Of a stretch of DNA of 64,000 nucleotides, positions 56,687 through 64,000 are shown one piece after another. The stretch spans positions 1 to 64,000 of the forward strand of contig NZ_QJJU01000006.1 of assembly GCF_003201655.1 (NCBI RefSeq), in the 5' to 3' direction. This stretch comes from Mycolicibacterium moriokaense (GTDB lineage Bacteria; Actinomycetota; Actinomycetes; Mycobacteriales; Mycobacteriaceae). Positions within the stretch are counted from its first letter, which is position 1, and every line of letters starts with the position of its first letter. Made by a program: the position numbers and the translations under genes. Under the pieces are notes generated by a model that was not told the DNA's origin, did not search any database, and worked only from the letters and a program-made list of their open reading frames with translations.

Positions 56687-57796
56687 TTGTCTGACCACCA
56701 GGCGGGTTTTCGAGGACAGCAGCGGTTCAGCGATCCGGCGGAATCGGTGCCCGCGGAATCGGTGCCAGCCGAATGGACCGCCCCGACGCCGCCGAGCGGG
56801 TTACCGCTTGGCTATGCGTCGCGCCCTCTAGTTCCTCAGTATCAAGACCCGCCGCCCTACCTCGATCTGTCGACGGTTGCGCTGCTGGGTCAGCCGAAGC
56901 GGGCGCCGTCGCAGGGTTGGCGCAAGTGGCTGTACCTCGCCTCGTTCAAGCTGATCAACGTCGGGGAAAGCGCCAAGGTCAAGCACATCAACAGCCTGGT
57001 CGCCCAGGTGCAGCGGCCGCTGCGGGGCTGCTACCGCATCGCGCTGCTGTCGCTGAAGGGCGGGGTCGGCAAGACGACGATTACCGCCACACTTGGCGCG
57101 ACGTTCGCCTCGACCCGGGGTGATCGCGTCGTCGCGGTCGATGCCAATCCCGACCGCGGCACGCTGAGCCAGAAGGTGCCGCTGGAAACCCCGGCCACCG
57201 TGCGTCACCTGTTGCGAGACGCCGAAGGCATCGCGGCCTACAGCGATGTCCGCGGCTACACATCGCAGGGCCCGAGCCGGCTCGAGGTGCTCGCCTCCGA
57301 GAGCGACCCTGCGGTGTCGGAGGCGTTCAGCTCCGACGACTACAGGCGGACGCTGGAGGTGCTTGAGCGGTTTTACAGCCTGGTGCTCACCGACTGCGGC
57401 ACAGGCATGTTGCACTCGGCGATGTCGGCGGTGCTCGACAAGGCCGACGTCCTGATAGTGATCAGCTCCGGATCGGTCGACGGAGCCCGCAGCGCGGCGG
57501 CCACCCTGGACTGGCTGGATGCGCACGGTCACCAGGAGATGGTGCGGAACTCGATCGCCGTCATCAACGCGGTGCGGCCGCGGTCGGGCAAGGTCGACCT
57601 GAAGAAGGTGGTTGACCACTTCTCCCGGCGGTGCCGCGCCGTCAAGCAGGTGCCGTTCGACCCGCATCTGGAGGAGGGCGCCGAGATCAGCCTCGACCGG
57701 CTGAAGCCAGAGACGCGCGAGGCTCTTATCGATTTGGCGGCAGTAGTCGCCGAGGGCTTTTCGGTCGCAAGGCGGCCCGAAGCCCAGTCTGGCTAG
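56687..57796 (+). CDS. MinD/ParA-like ATPase (Rv0530-like)
   Basis: A 369-residue P-loop protein. Residues 1-75 are disordered with a repeated SVPAE unit and a Pro-rich stretch (PPPYLDLSTVALLG). The deviant Walker A is LLSLKGGVGKTTITATLGAT at about 122-140, and switch regions are VAVDANPDRGTLSQKV and LTDCGTGMLHSAM. This is the MinD type of actinobacterial secretion- or division-linked ATPases, similar in layout to EspI-like proteins. It starts at TTG 56687 with GAGGGGA upstream. Its partner is unknown; it follows the cytochrome genes after 43 bases. Confidence 0.85.
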   Translation: MSDHQAGFRGQQRFSDPAESVPAESVPAEWTAPTPPSGLPLGYASRPLVPQYQDPPPYLDLSTVALLGQPKRAPSQGWRKWLYLASFKLINVGESAKVKHINSLVAQVQRPLRGCYRIALLSLKGGVGKTTITATLGATFASTRGDRVVAVDANPDRGTLSQKVPLETPATVRHLLRDAEGIAAYSDVRGYTSQGPSRLEVLASESDPAVSEAFSSDDYRRTLEVLERFYSLVLTDCGTGMLHSAMSAVLDKADVLIVISSGSVDGARSAAATLDWLDAHGHQEMVRNSIAVINAVRPRSGKVDLKKVVDHFSRRCRAVKQVPFDPHLEEGAEISLDRLKPETREALIDLAAVVAEGFSVARRPEAQSG

Positions 57797-57808
57797 GTCG
57801 TCCCGCCG

Positions 57809-57970
57809 CTACGGCCGGCGATCGTTGTTCGGGCCTAGCCGACGCAGGAAATCCGGATCGTCATCCGGGCCGATCACGCGCGTCTTCGGGCGAGCAGCAG
57901 TCAACCGCGTCAGCCGCCAGCCGGCGTAGGCCAAACCGGCCAAGACGAGAATCAGGAGCAAATAAGCCAC
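57809..57970 (-). CDS. 53-residue single-helix membrane protein (Rv0530A-like)
   Basis: A short gene starting at GTG 57970 behind a perfect AGGAGG. It encodes AYLLLILVLAGLAYAGWRLT as one membrane helix, then a basic region and a conserved-looking acidic tail (VIGPDDDPDFLRRL, ending NNDRRP). It sits convergent with the ATPase gene and divergent from the DUF4229 gene, as does Rv0530A in M. tuberculosis. The DDDPDFLRRL tail resembles motifs in other small actinobacterial membrane proteins. Function unknown. Confidence 0.85.
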   Translation of the reverse strand: MAYLLLILVLAGLAYAGWRLTRLTAARPKTRVIGPDDDPDFLRRLGPNNDRRP

Positions 57971-58018
57971 CAAAAACCTCCTTTATCTGAATATACGCGC
58001 CGTCGGTAGGCTCGGGCC

Positions 58019-58363
58019 GTGTCTGACAGACCGCCCCTATCCAGCCTCGTAGTGGACGTGCTGGCCTATGCCTTGGCCCGCCTGCTGCTCGTCGTGGTCC
58101 TGACGGCCGTGATCTTCGGTGCCGGACATTTGCTCGGTGTGCGCGATTTCCCGCTTGTGGTGGCGCTCTTGTTCGCGTTGGTCATCGCATTGCCGCTGGG
58201 CATATGGATCTTCGCCCCGCTGCGGCGCCGTGCCACCGCGAGCATCGCGGTTGTCGACGAACGTCGACGCAAGGACCGAGAGCAGCTGCAGGCCAGACTG
58301 CGCGGCGAAGAGAAGTCCAGCGGCGGGGAGAATTCCAGCGGCGAAAAGCCGCCCGCAGAATGA
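58019..58363 (+). CDS. DUF4229 membrane protein (Rv0531-like)
   Basis: A 114-residue protein with two membrane helices (about 17-38 and 43-66) and a basic, then hydrophilic, coiled tail (VVDERRRKDREQLQARLRGE, ending in a Ser/Gly/Glu-rich stretch). It starts at GTG 58019. Function unknown. Its stop overlaps the start of the aminotransferase gene by four bases (ATGA). Confidence 0.85.
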   Translation: MSDRPPLSSLVVDVLAYALARLLLVVVLTAVIFGAGHLLGVRDFPLVVALLFALVIALPLGIWIFAPLRRRATASIAVVDERRRKDREQLQARLRGEEKSSGGENSSGEKPPAE

Positions 58364-59412
58364 CGGGCGCTCGGGCGCAGGAGGCATTCGGAGCCGAATT
58401 CGTGGGCGCCGACGGATTTCTCAATTCGCCGACGTACGGACTACCACCGCAGTTCATGGTTGAGGCCCTGCAAGACTGCATCGCCAGGTGGCAGGCCGGG
58501 ACCATGGAAGTGCCGTCGTTCGACCAGGACGTGCAGGCCGGACGGGCCGGTTACGCCGCGCTCACCGGCGTGGCCGTCGACTCGGTGGCGATGGGCGGCA
58601 CCGTGTCCACCCTGCTTGCATTGGTCGCCGCCGCGGTTCCCGACGGAAGCCGGGTTGCCACGCTGGCGGGTGAGTTCACCAGCACCACATTCCCGTTCGC
58701 CGCTCAGGCAGGCAGGGATGTGACCATCACCGAGTTGGCACCGGACGAGTTGGTATCGTCCGCCGCCGACTTCGACGTGGTGACGGCCAGCCTGGTGCAG
58801 TCTGCCAACGGCGCTGTGCTCGACGCCGATGCCCTGCGGCGCAGTGTGGCAGGCGCCGATACGTTGACTGTGATTGACGTCACGCAGGCGCTGGGTTGGA
58901 AACAGGTCGACGTTGGCTGGGCCGACGTCACGGTTGCCGCGGTTTACAAGTGGCTGCTTGCGCCGCGAGGCACGGCGTGGATGTCCTTGAGCGACAGAGT
59001 CGGCCGGCTCATGACGCCCCACGCCGCGAACTGGTATGCGGGTGAGGACCCGTGGCAGACGATCTACGGGCTGCCGCTGCGGCTGGCCGACACAGCGCGA
59101 CGCTTCGACGCGTCGCCCACCTGGTTCAGCGCGCTCGGCGCTGGTTTGACACTGCCGTGGTTGGCGTCGCTGGACGGCGCAGCGGTCGAGGCGCACACCG
59201 TCGGGCTGGCAAACCGCCTACGTGCAGAACTCGCTCTGCCCCAGCAGAATTCGGCTATCGTGTCGATACCGATCGCCGACGCGGCCGACAAGCTGCGGGC
59301 CGCAGGCGTTCGCGCGTCGACTCGCGCAGGAGCGGTGCGCGTCGGCTTCCACCTCTACAACACCGAGAACGATCTGGACCGGCTGCTCGACGCCCTGGGG
59401 GATAACTGCTAG
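58360..59412 (+). CDS. aminotransferase class V-fold PLP enzyme
   Basis: A 350-residue enzyme of the NifS/cysteine desulfurase-like fold. The PLP lysine is K197 in VAAVYKWLLAPRG, the cofactor Asp lies in TVIDVTQALGWKQVDVGWAD, and FLNSPTYGLPP is the N-terminal block. No active-site Cys loop typical of desulfurases is apparent, so it may be a lyase or aminotransferase. The ATG at 58360 is coupled to the DUF4229 gene. Substrate unknown; its position differs from the M. tuberculosis order (PE_PGRS6 and fabH there). Confidence 0.87.
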   Translation: MTGARAQEAFGAEFVGADGFLNSPTYGLPPQFMVEALQDCIARWQAGTMEVPSFDQDVQAGRAGYAALTGVAVDSVAMGGTVSTLLALVAAAVPDGSRVATLAGEFTSTTFPFAAQAGRDVTITELAPDELVSSAADFDVVTASLVQSANGAVLDADALRRSVAGADTLTVIDVTQALGWKQVDVGWADVTVAAVYKWLLAPRGTAWMSLSDRVGRLMTPHAANWYAGEDPWQTIYGLPLRLADTARRFDASPTWFSALGAGLTLPWLASLDGAAVEAHTVGLANRLRAELALPQQNSAIVSIPIADAADKLRAAGVRASTRAGAVRVGFHLYNTENDLDRLLDALGDNC

Positions 59413-59469
59413 CCGAAGTTGGGTGGCAGCAGCGACGATATCGCTTGGCGCGCGCGCGATCCTGGAATG

Positions 59470-59485
59470 ACCAACGAATGTTGGT
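59470..59485. promoter_or_regulatory. inverted repeat before the small secreted protein gene
   Basis: ACCAAC and GTTGGT are 6-base arms separated by GAAT, 23 bases upstream of the start at 59508. It could be an operator or a short leader hairpin near the ribosome site. No regulator is assigned. Confidence 0.4.
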
Positions 59486-59507
59486 TGACGAAGGAGTTGG
59501 CGCCAAA

Positions 59508-59741
59508 ATGAGAATTCGGAATTTCGTCCCAGCGCTGTTGGTGGCGGGAGCGAGCGCAACAGCCATCGCGGTCGCACCCTTGGCCGAAGCCGCCCCGACC
59601 TGCACCTCGTCCGGTGCCGCGAGCCTGTGCCAGACGGAAGGCAACGCCCAAGTTGTTGCAACCCCGCCGCCCATCGACTACCAGGCTCAGTACCCGTTCT
59701 TCGGCAACGTGCTGATCTTCCACCACGGTGGGCGTGGCTGA
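59508..59741 (+). CDS. small secreted protein
   Basis: A 77-residue exported protein. Residues 1-27 are a signal peptide (RIRNFVPALLVAGASATAIA) ending AEA before APTCTS. The mature part has two cysteines (TCTSSGAASLCQTEG), which could form a disulfide, then a Tyr/Phe/Pro-rich segment (YQAQYPFFGNVLIFHHGGRG). It resembles small mycobacterial secreted proteins of unknown function with the same signal-cysteine-NVLIFHH layout. ATG 59508 has GAAGGAG upstream; ATG 59445 in frame lies in the leader. Confidence 0.78.
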   Translation: MRIRNFVPALLVAGASATAIAVAPLAEAAPTCTSSGAASLCQTEGNAQVVATPPPIDYQAQYPFFGNVLIFHHGGRG

Positions 59742-59761
59742 AATCAACAGTGCGGCAGGGT

Positions 59762-61354
59762 CTATGCGGCGCGGAACGGGATGACTGCGTTCAACGTCGT
59801 CCCGCCCCCGGCTGGACTGAAGATGTCCAGCCGCCCGGCCAACGCGGCGACGCGGTCCTTGAGTCCGATCAGCCCCGAGCCGGCGCCTGTGACAGCGCCG
59901 CCGACTCCGTCGTCGCTGATAGTGAGGTTGAGCTCGTCGTCGGCCGCGACGGCGGACACGCTGACTTCGGATGCCTGCGCGTATTTGGCGGCATTGGTCA
60001 GCGCCTCGGCGACGACGTAATAGGCGGCGACCTCAATCGATTCCGGCAACCGGCGATCAACATTCAGGTCGAGCGCGACGGGGACGGCCGAACGTCGGGC
60101 GAGCGTCTTGATCGCCGGGCCCAGACCGCCCTTCGACAGAATCGCGGGATGGATGCCCCTGGAGATCTCCTGCAATTCCGTTGAAACACCGGACAGACCG
60201 TCGACGATTTGGGACAGCTGGTCGCGCAGCTGTTCTTGCTCCGCGGGTATCGATGCCTCGAGCGCACGCACTTCCAGACCGAGCGAGACTACGCGCTGCT
60301 GCGCGCCGTCGTGCAGATCGCGTTCGAAGCGGCGACGAACCTGGTCGCCGGCGGTGACGATGCGGGCGCGTGACGCGGTGAGCTCCGCACGGGTCTCAGC
60401 GTTGGAGATGGCGGTGGCGATGAGATCCGCGAAATCCCCGATGCGAGCCTCGGTATCCGCCTGCATCGGTTCGGGTTGCGAGGAGCCCATCACCAGCGCA
60501 CCCCAAATGCGGCCGTCGACGATGATCGGCGCGCCCACCGCCGAGCGCAGTCCGAGCTGACGCATCCGTTCGGCCGTGCGGCCGCTCGCGCCGTCGAAGC
60601 AGTCGATCCGAGCCGGTGCCCCAGTGTGGAGTATCATACCCGCCACATTGTCGCCTTCGAGCGAAAGTCGTTCTCCGATAGTCAGTTTCGTCAAGCCATG
60701 GTCGTCGCGGGTGGCCAGCAGGACCAGTGCCTCGCCGGATTCATAACGGAGCAGTGCGACATTATCGATACCCAGACCGTGAGACAGTTCAGCGACCGCT
60801 GCGGGATACACCTCCGACGGATCGACGCCGCGCGCCACCAGCGTCGCGACGCGGCGCAGCGCCGCTTGCTGTTCGGCCAGCGCGCTCGCCTCGGCGTGGC
60901 TCGCTTCTGCCTCGCGCCTGCGCAGTTCGGACTCTGCGGCGCGCAGGCGCGCCTGGCCCGCCAGGATATTGGCCAGCAACGCGACCGGCAGGAAGATCAG
61001 GATCGCCACCGCGTCCTTGGGGTGCGTCGGAATGAAGGTTCTGGTGGTCTCCATGTGGAAGTACACGTAGACCAGCGCGCTGGCCACGGACGTCGCGACG
61101 GCGAGCCGGAATTCCCATCCCGCGGAGACGACCAGCACGCCGAGCAGGAACAGCGCGCCGAATGCGTTCTCCGGGGCGATCTCCTGCAGTCGGTAGACCA
61201 GCAGCGTCTCCCCGGTGATGAACACGACAGCGACGACGATGCCCAGCCACAGCGGAGGCGCCGTCGGCCGCACCACCAGCGCAAGCAGACGCGCACGCAG
61301 CGACGGCCGGGAACCGGATCCCGGCTGACGCGTCGACGCGGAATGCTGACTCAT
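59762..61354 (-). CDS. GAF-domain sensor histidine kinase (NarL-partner type)
   Basis: A 530-residue membrane kinase. It has a DUF4118/KdpD-like membrane region of about four helices (residues 35-130), a linker coiled coil (about 135-170), a GAF domain (about 175-320), a HisKA_3 dimerisation helix with phosphoacceptor His348 in FERDLHDGAQQRVV, and a HATPase domain with YYVVAEALTNAAKYAQASEV and GSGLIGLKDRVAALAG. It faces away from the receiver gene. The NarL-type regulator at 61838 is its likely partner. Confidence 0.92.
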   Translation of the reverse strand: MSQHSASTRQPGSGSRPSLRARLLALVVRPTAPPLWLGIVVAVVFITGETLLVYRLQEIAPENAFGALFLLGVLVVSAGWEFRLAVATSVASALVYVYFHMETTRTFIPTHPKDAVAILIFLPVALLANILAGQARLRAAESELRRREAEASHAEASALAEQQAALRRVATLVARGVDPSEVYPAAVAELSHGLGIDNVALLRYESGEALVLLATRDDHGLTKLTIGERLSLEGDNVAGMILHTGAPARIDCFDGASGRTAERMRQLGLRSAVGAPIIVDGRIWGALVMGSSQPEPMQADTEARIGDFADLIATAISNAETRAELTASRARIVTAGDQVRRRFERDLHDGAQQRVVSLGLEVRALEASIPAEQEQLRDQLSQIVDGLSGVSTELQEISRGIHPAILSKGGLGPAIKTLARRSAVPVALDLNVDRRLPESIEVAAYYVVAEALTNAAKYAQASEVSVSAVAADDELNLTISDDGVGGAVTGAGSGLIGLKDRVAALAGRLDIFSPAGGGTTLNAVIPFRAA

Positions 61355-61487
61355 CTTTTCCCTGCAACACAGACTGGCGCATCGATTATTGCTTGTGCCC
61401 GACGTTTGGAGTTCCGGCTAGCGGGAATGCGATCGTCGTCGACATCTGGGAGGCTGAAAATTGTGTATTGCGGCGGGCTGCGGTATG

Positions 61488-61856
61488 CGCTGTTTGATCG
61501 TTGATGACAGCGCTGAGTTTCGCGACGCCGCGAGCGCCATGCTCGAGCGCGCGGGCATCAGCGTTGTCGGTAAAGCGACCAATAGCGCTGAGGCGCTTAG
61601 GTATTACGAAGACTTGCATCCCGACGTGGCACTGGTCGACGTCGACCTCGGTGGTGAGGACGGTTTCGTGCTCGCCGAGCAACTCGCCAGGGCGAGCACG
61701 ACGAGCGGGTTGGCGGTGATCCTCGTTTCCACCTACGCCGAGTCCGACCTCGCCGAGATGATCGATGCGAGCCCGGCGGTGGGCTTCCTGCAGAAATTCT
61801 CGTTGTCACCCGATGCCATCCGGGACTTGCTCAAGGTTCACCGGGCCTCGAGGTAG
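61488..61856 (+). CDS. stand-alone receiver-domain protein
   Basis: A 122-residue protein that is a complete response-regulator receiver and nothing else. The acidic pair is in CLIVDDSAEF, the phosphoacceptor is Asp52 in ALVDVDLGGEDG, the Ser/Thr is in LVSTYAESD and the Lys in GFLQKFSLSPD. No output domain follows. ATG 61488 gives a normal receiver start; GTG 61461 in frame would add nine residues. It lies between the kinase and the NarL-type gene but on the opposite strand, and its last 19 bases are antisense to the 3' end of that gene. Confidence 0.85.
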   Translation, partial: RCLIVDDSAEFRDAASAMLERAGISVVGKATNSAEALRYYEDLHPDVALVDVDLGGEDGFVLAEQLARASTTSGLAVILVSTYAESDLAEMIDASPAVGFLQKFSLSPDAIRDLLKVHRASR

Positions 61857-62491
61857 GTGATCACCGCCAGGACTCGACGGTGGTCGTCGCCGGTTTCCGG
61901 CAGGTTCAGCTTCGTCAAGATGCTGCGAACGTGCTTTTCGACGGTGCCTTCGGTGACCCAGAGTCGCCGCGCTATGCCCGCATTCGAACGACCCTCTGCC
62001 ATCAGCATCAACACCTCCTGTTCGCGGGCGCTGAGCACGGCAAGAGGGTCGTCGCGGCGGCGGGCCGAGACCAATTCCTGAACGAGCGCGGGGTCCACGA
62101 CCGACGCGCCCTTGGACACGCGTTCGAGTGTGTCGACGAAGTCGGCGACGTCGGTGACCCGGGTCTTGAGCAGGTAGCCGATACCGTGCCCGCTGGCCAG
62201 CAGTTCGGTCGCGTGCTCGACATCGACGTGCGCGGACAGCACCATGATGCCGGTATCGGGCTGTTCCTCACGGATCACGCGCGCTGCATCGAGGCCCTCG
62301 GTGGTGTGCGTCGGGGGCATGCGAATGTCGACAAGGACGAGTTGCGGCTTGCGATCACGGACCAACGCGAGCAACTCCGTTGCGTCGGCGGCCTGACCTA
62401 CTACCTCGAAGCCCGACCGCTCCAGCAGGCTGGCCAGACCCTCGCGCAGCAGGACGTCGTCGTCGGCGACGACGACCTGGACGGCAGCCAT
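61838..62491 (-). CDS. NarL/FixJ-type response regulator
   Basis: A 217-residue regulator. The receiver has VVADDDVLLREGL, phosphoacceptor Asp55 in VLVDIRMPP, SAHVDVEHATE for the Ser/Thr, and the Lys in YLLKTRV. The LuxR-type helix-turn-helix (about 150-210) is LSAREQEVLMLMAEGRSNAG, IARRLWVTEGTVEKHV. It is transcribed in the same direction as the histidine kinase, with the receiver gene between them. DNA target unknown. Confidence 0.92.
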   Translation of the reverse strand: MAAVQVVVADDDVLLREGLASLLERSGFEVVGQAADATELLALVRDRKPQLVLVDIRMPPTHTTEGLDAARVIREEQPDTGIMVLSAHVDVEHATELLASGHGIGYLLKTRVTDVADFVDTLERVSKGASVVDPALVQELVSARRRDDPLAVLSAREQEVLMLMAEGRSNAGIARRLWVTEGTVEKHVRSILTKLNLPETGDDHRRVLAVITYLEAR

Positions 62492-62671
62492 GCTGAATCC
62501 TTTCGGCGCCGGGCAATCGGCGCGGTCTCAACAATCTTGCAACGAAGTCACAGCCACGTCAGCGGGATTACCACGGCCAAGGGGGTTGAGCTTTGGCGGC
62601 GATCCGTCCGGCAAATTGGTACGTTCCGGCAATGAGCTTTCGCGCGGCGACGATGCCGCCGGAGCGCACGT

Positions 62672-62720
62672 GATTTCGGCGTGTTCAGTCGCGCCCAGCG
62701 CGACGCACCACGCCGAAATC
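62672..62720 (-). terminator. nested double hairpin after the class II aldolase gene
   Basis: GATTTCGGCGTG (62672-62683) and CACGCCGAAATC (62709-62720) are perfect 12-base arms. Inside them GTCGCGC (62688-62694) and GCGCGAC (62698-62704) form a second 7-base stem. The structure begins two bases after the stop of the minus-strand aldolase gene, so a terminator is the likely role. Similar palindromes may be dispersed in mycobacterial genomes. Confidence 0.65.
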
Positions 62721-62722
62721 GC

Positions 62723-63523
62723 TCAGTCGAACAGGTCGGGCTGGTCTCTGGTGATCCGTGCGAACAGCGGCTGGAAACTGAACCAACCGGCGAAGTGGGT
62801 GCCGACCTGGCCTGCCGTGTGCTTGGCCATCGCAGGCTCGATCAGCACCGGCGTCCCCGCGGCCTCGGCCATCAGCTGCGCGTGGCACGACCGTTCCATC
62901 GTGATGAACCACCATGCCGCTTCCTCGACAGAGTGACCGACCGTCAGCAGACCGTGGTTGCGCAGGATGACGGACTTGCAGTCGCCGAGTGCATGCGCGA
63001 TGCGTTTGCCTTCCTCGGTGTCGAGAACGACGCCAGAGTAGGCGTCGAACAACGCGTGGTCGTCGTAGAAGGCGCAGGCGTCCTGGGTGATCGGGTCGAG
63101 CAGCCGGGCCAGCGTCGACCACGTCTTGCCGTAGACGGAATGGGAGTGCGCGGCGCTGATCACGTCGGGCCGCGCTGCATGCACCTGCGAATGAATCGCG
63201 AACGCGGCCTGATTCACCGGGAGGTCGCCGTGGACAACCGCACCGTCGTGGCGGACCAACAGAAGGTCGCTGACGCGAATGTGACTGAAGTGCATGCCGA
63301 ACGGGTTCACCCAGAAGTGGTCAGGCAGCTCGGGGTCGCGTGCGGTGATATGGCCGGCGACGCCCTCGTCGAACCCGAACCGGCTGAAAAGCCTGAAGGC
63401 AGCGGCCAGGTTCTGTTTGCGGTGCAGCCGCTCCTGCTCGATCGTCCTGCCCTCGTCGGGCAGAAGCGCCGCAACGTTGCCGCTCGCTAGCTGTTCGGCC
63501 TGTTGAACATCGGTGTCGTTCAT
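62723..63523 (-). CDS. class II aldolase/adducin family protein
   Basis: A 266-residue zinc-dependent aldolase-fold protein. Metal-binding histidines are in AAHSHSVYGKTW and in ILRNHGLLTVGHSVEEAAWW, and the substrate loop is GVAGHITARDPELPDHFWVN. Class II enzymes of this type cleave L-fuculose-phosphate or related sugars, while others act on different substrates, so the substrate cannot be fixed here. It lies 19 bases downstream of the menA end on the same strand, so it could be in the menA transcript. Confidence 0.87.
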   Translation of the reverse strand: MNDTDVQQAEQLASGNVAALLPDEGRTIEQERLHRKQNLAAAFRLFSRFGFDEGVAGHITARDPELPDHFWVNPFGMHFSHIRVSDLLLVRHDGAVVHGDLPVNQAAFAIHSQVHAARPDVISAAHSHSVYGKTWSTLARLLDPITQDACAFYDDHALFDAYSGVVLDTEEGKRIAHALGDCKSVILRNHGLLTVGHSVEEAAWWFITMERSCHAQLMAEAAGTPVLIEPAMAKHTAGQVGTHFAGWFSFQPLFARITRDQPDLFD

Positions 63524-63542
63524 GGTTCAACGCTAGTCCCGC

Positions 63543-64000
63543 TCAACCGCCGAAAGCCAGGGCCGCGGCCACGGCGACGGCCCACACCAGCATCGTCAGG
63601 CCGGTGTCGCGCAGCACAGGGATCAGCTCCTTGCCGCCGAGGCCCTTTCGGACCGGGCCGGCCGCACGGACGGCGAGCGGCGCAGCGACGAGTCCCACTG
63701 CACACCACGGTGTCGCGAGCATCAGCACCAACGTGAGCGTGAATGCGACCACCACCAACGCCTGGTACAGCAGCCGGGTGCGGGCGTCGCCGAGCCGCAC
63801 CGCGAGCGTGATCTTGCCGGACTCCTTGTCGGTGGGAATGTCGCGCAGATTGTTGGCCACCAGCACCGCCGACGACAGCGAGCCCATCGCCACCGCAAGG
63901 GCGAGCCCTACCCAGTCGACCCGCAAGGCCTGGGTGTACTGCGTGCCGAGCACGGCGACAAGGCCGAAGAACACGAACACCGCGACCTCGCCGAGCCCGA
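63543..64000 (-). CDS. menA: 1,4-dihydroxy-2-naphthoate polyprenyltransferase MenA, C-terminal part (partial)
   Basis: About 152 codons of the C-terminal half of a UbiA-family membrane enzyme, cut by the window edge at its 5' side. It has five predicted helices and the second Asp-rich motif [20 protein letters not shown] that binds Mg and the isoprenyl diphosphate. MenA attaches the polyprenyl chain to dihydroxynaphthoate in menaquinone synthesis. The position after the cytochrome c region matches Rv0534c. The first Asp-rich motif lies outside the window. Confidence 0.92.
   Translation of the reverse strand, partial: GLGEVAVFVFFGLVAVLGTQYTQALRVDWVGLALAVAMGSLSSAVLVANNLRDIPTDKESGKITLAVRLGDARTRLLYQALVVVAFTLTLVLMLATPWCAVGLVAAPLAVRAAGPVRKGLGGKELIPVLRDTGLTMLVWAVAVAAALAFGG

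Overview
The window is about 64 kb of high-GC actinobacterial chromosome. Gene content and order match the Mycobacterium tuberculosis segment from lpdC (Rv0462) to menA (Rv0534c). Differences in accessory genes suggest a fast-growing or environmental mycobacterium of the Mycolicibacterium type. The lineage is read from recognisable proteins (RamB, HbhA, MshA, SenX3/RegX3, UmaA, bS22, LdtE). The species cannot be named from the sequence alone. Comparisons with M. tuberculosis are from memory of that genome.

Layout. (1) 1-2400: the 3' end of lpdC and a small membrane protein, then a short block without a counterpart here in M. tuberculosis (a CxxC protein of unknown function, a proline-rich secreted protein, a DUF4193 zinc-ribbon protein), then a carboxymuconolactone decarboxylase-like gene. 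(2) 2440-9915: two-carbon and fatty-acid metabolism: ramB, an acyl-ACP thioesterase, icl1 with a palindrome-rich promoter, fadB2, umaA, and a TetR-PPK2 pair where pcaA would be expected. (3) 10054-13948: a DUF445 membrane protein, an XRE regulator, hbhA, two small exported or membrane proteins, and deoC. (4) 13945-17465: a minus-strand run with DUF2993, a nitrilase-type hydrolase, a methyltransferase and two tandem DUF2505 proteins. (5) 17492-24948: cell wall and thiol genes murB and ldtE, an SDR, a ROK-type regulator, a DUF559/AbiEi-like gene flanked by inverted repeats, mshA and a YbjN protein. (6) 24973-31743: gpm1, senX3-regX3 behind a Pho-box-like direct repeat, YCII and Cys-rich proteins, ppx1, a membrane protein and a TIM-barrel protein. 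(7) 31774-37854: thioesterase, proC, an excisionase-type HTH, the 33-codon bS22 gene, an SDR, an acyltransferase, a HadA-like protein and serB1. (8) 37894-44793: glutaredoxin-like protein, hemA-hemC-hemD-hemB and four small membrane proteins. (9) 44797-50734: an accessory block with WS/DGAT, MpaB-like oxygenase, TetR, FMN-binding protein, P450 and two Ddn-like proteins. (10) 50781-58363: hemL, a phosphatase, the System II cytochrome c maturation operon (thioredoxin lipoprotein, ccdA, resB, ccsB), a MinD/ParA-like ATPase and small membrane proteins. (11) 58360-64000: a PLP enzyme, a small secreted protein, a three-gene signalling cluster (histidine kinase, stand-alone receiver, NarL-type regulator), a class II aldolase and the C-terminal part of menA.

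The functional themes are acetate and fatty-acid use (RamB, Icl1, FadB2), polyphosphate and phosphate metabolism (PPK2, Ppx1, SenX3/RegX3), and tetrapyrrole synthesis next to cytochrome c assembly. Many genes overlap by 1-4 bases (GTGA, ATGA, TAGTG), so most transcription units look translationally coupled. No intergenic stretch exceeds 300 bases; the longest are 4774-5043 (icl1 promoter) and 62492-62722. I saw no tRNA, rRNA, CRISPR array, insertion sequence or transposase. The best candidates for something undescribed are the inverted-repeat-flanked DUF559 gene (22053-23106), the stacked dyads before icl1, the kinase/receiver/regulator cluster with an antisense 3' overlap, and a methyltransferase whose reading frame runs past any canonical start codon.
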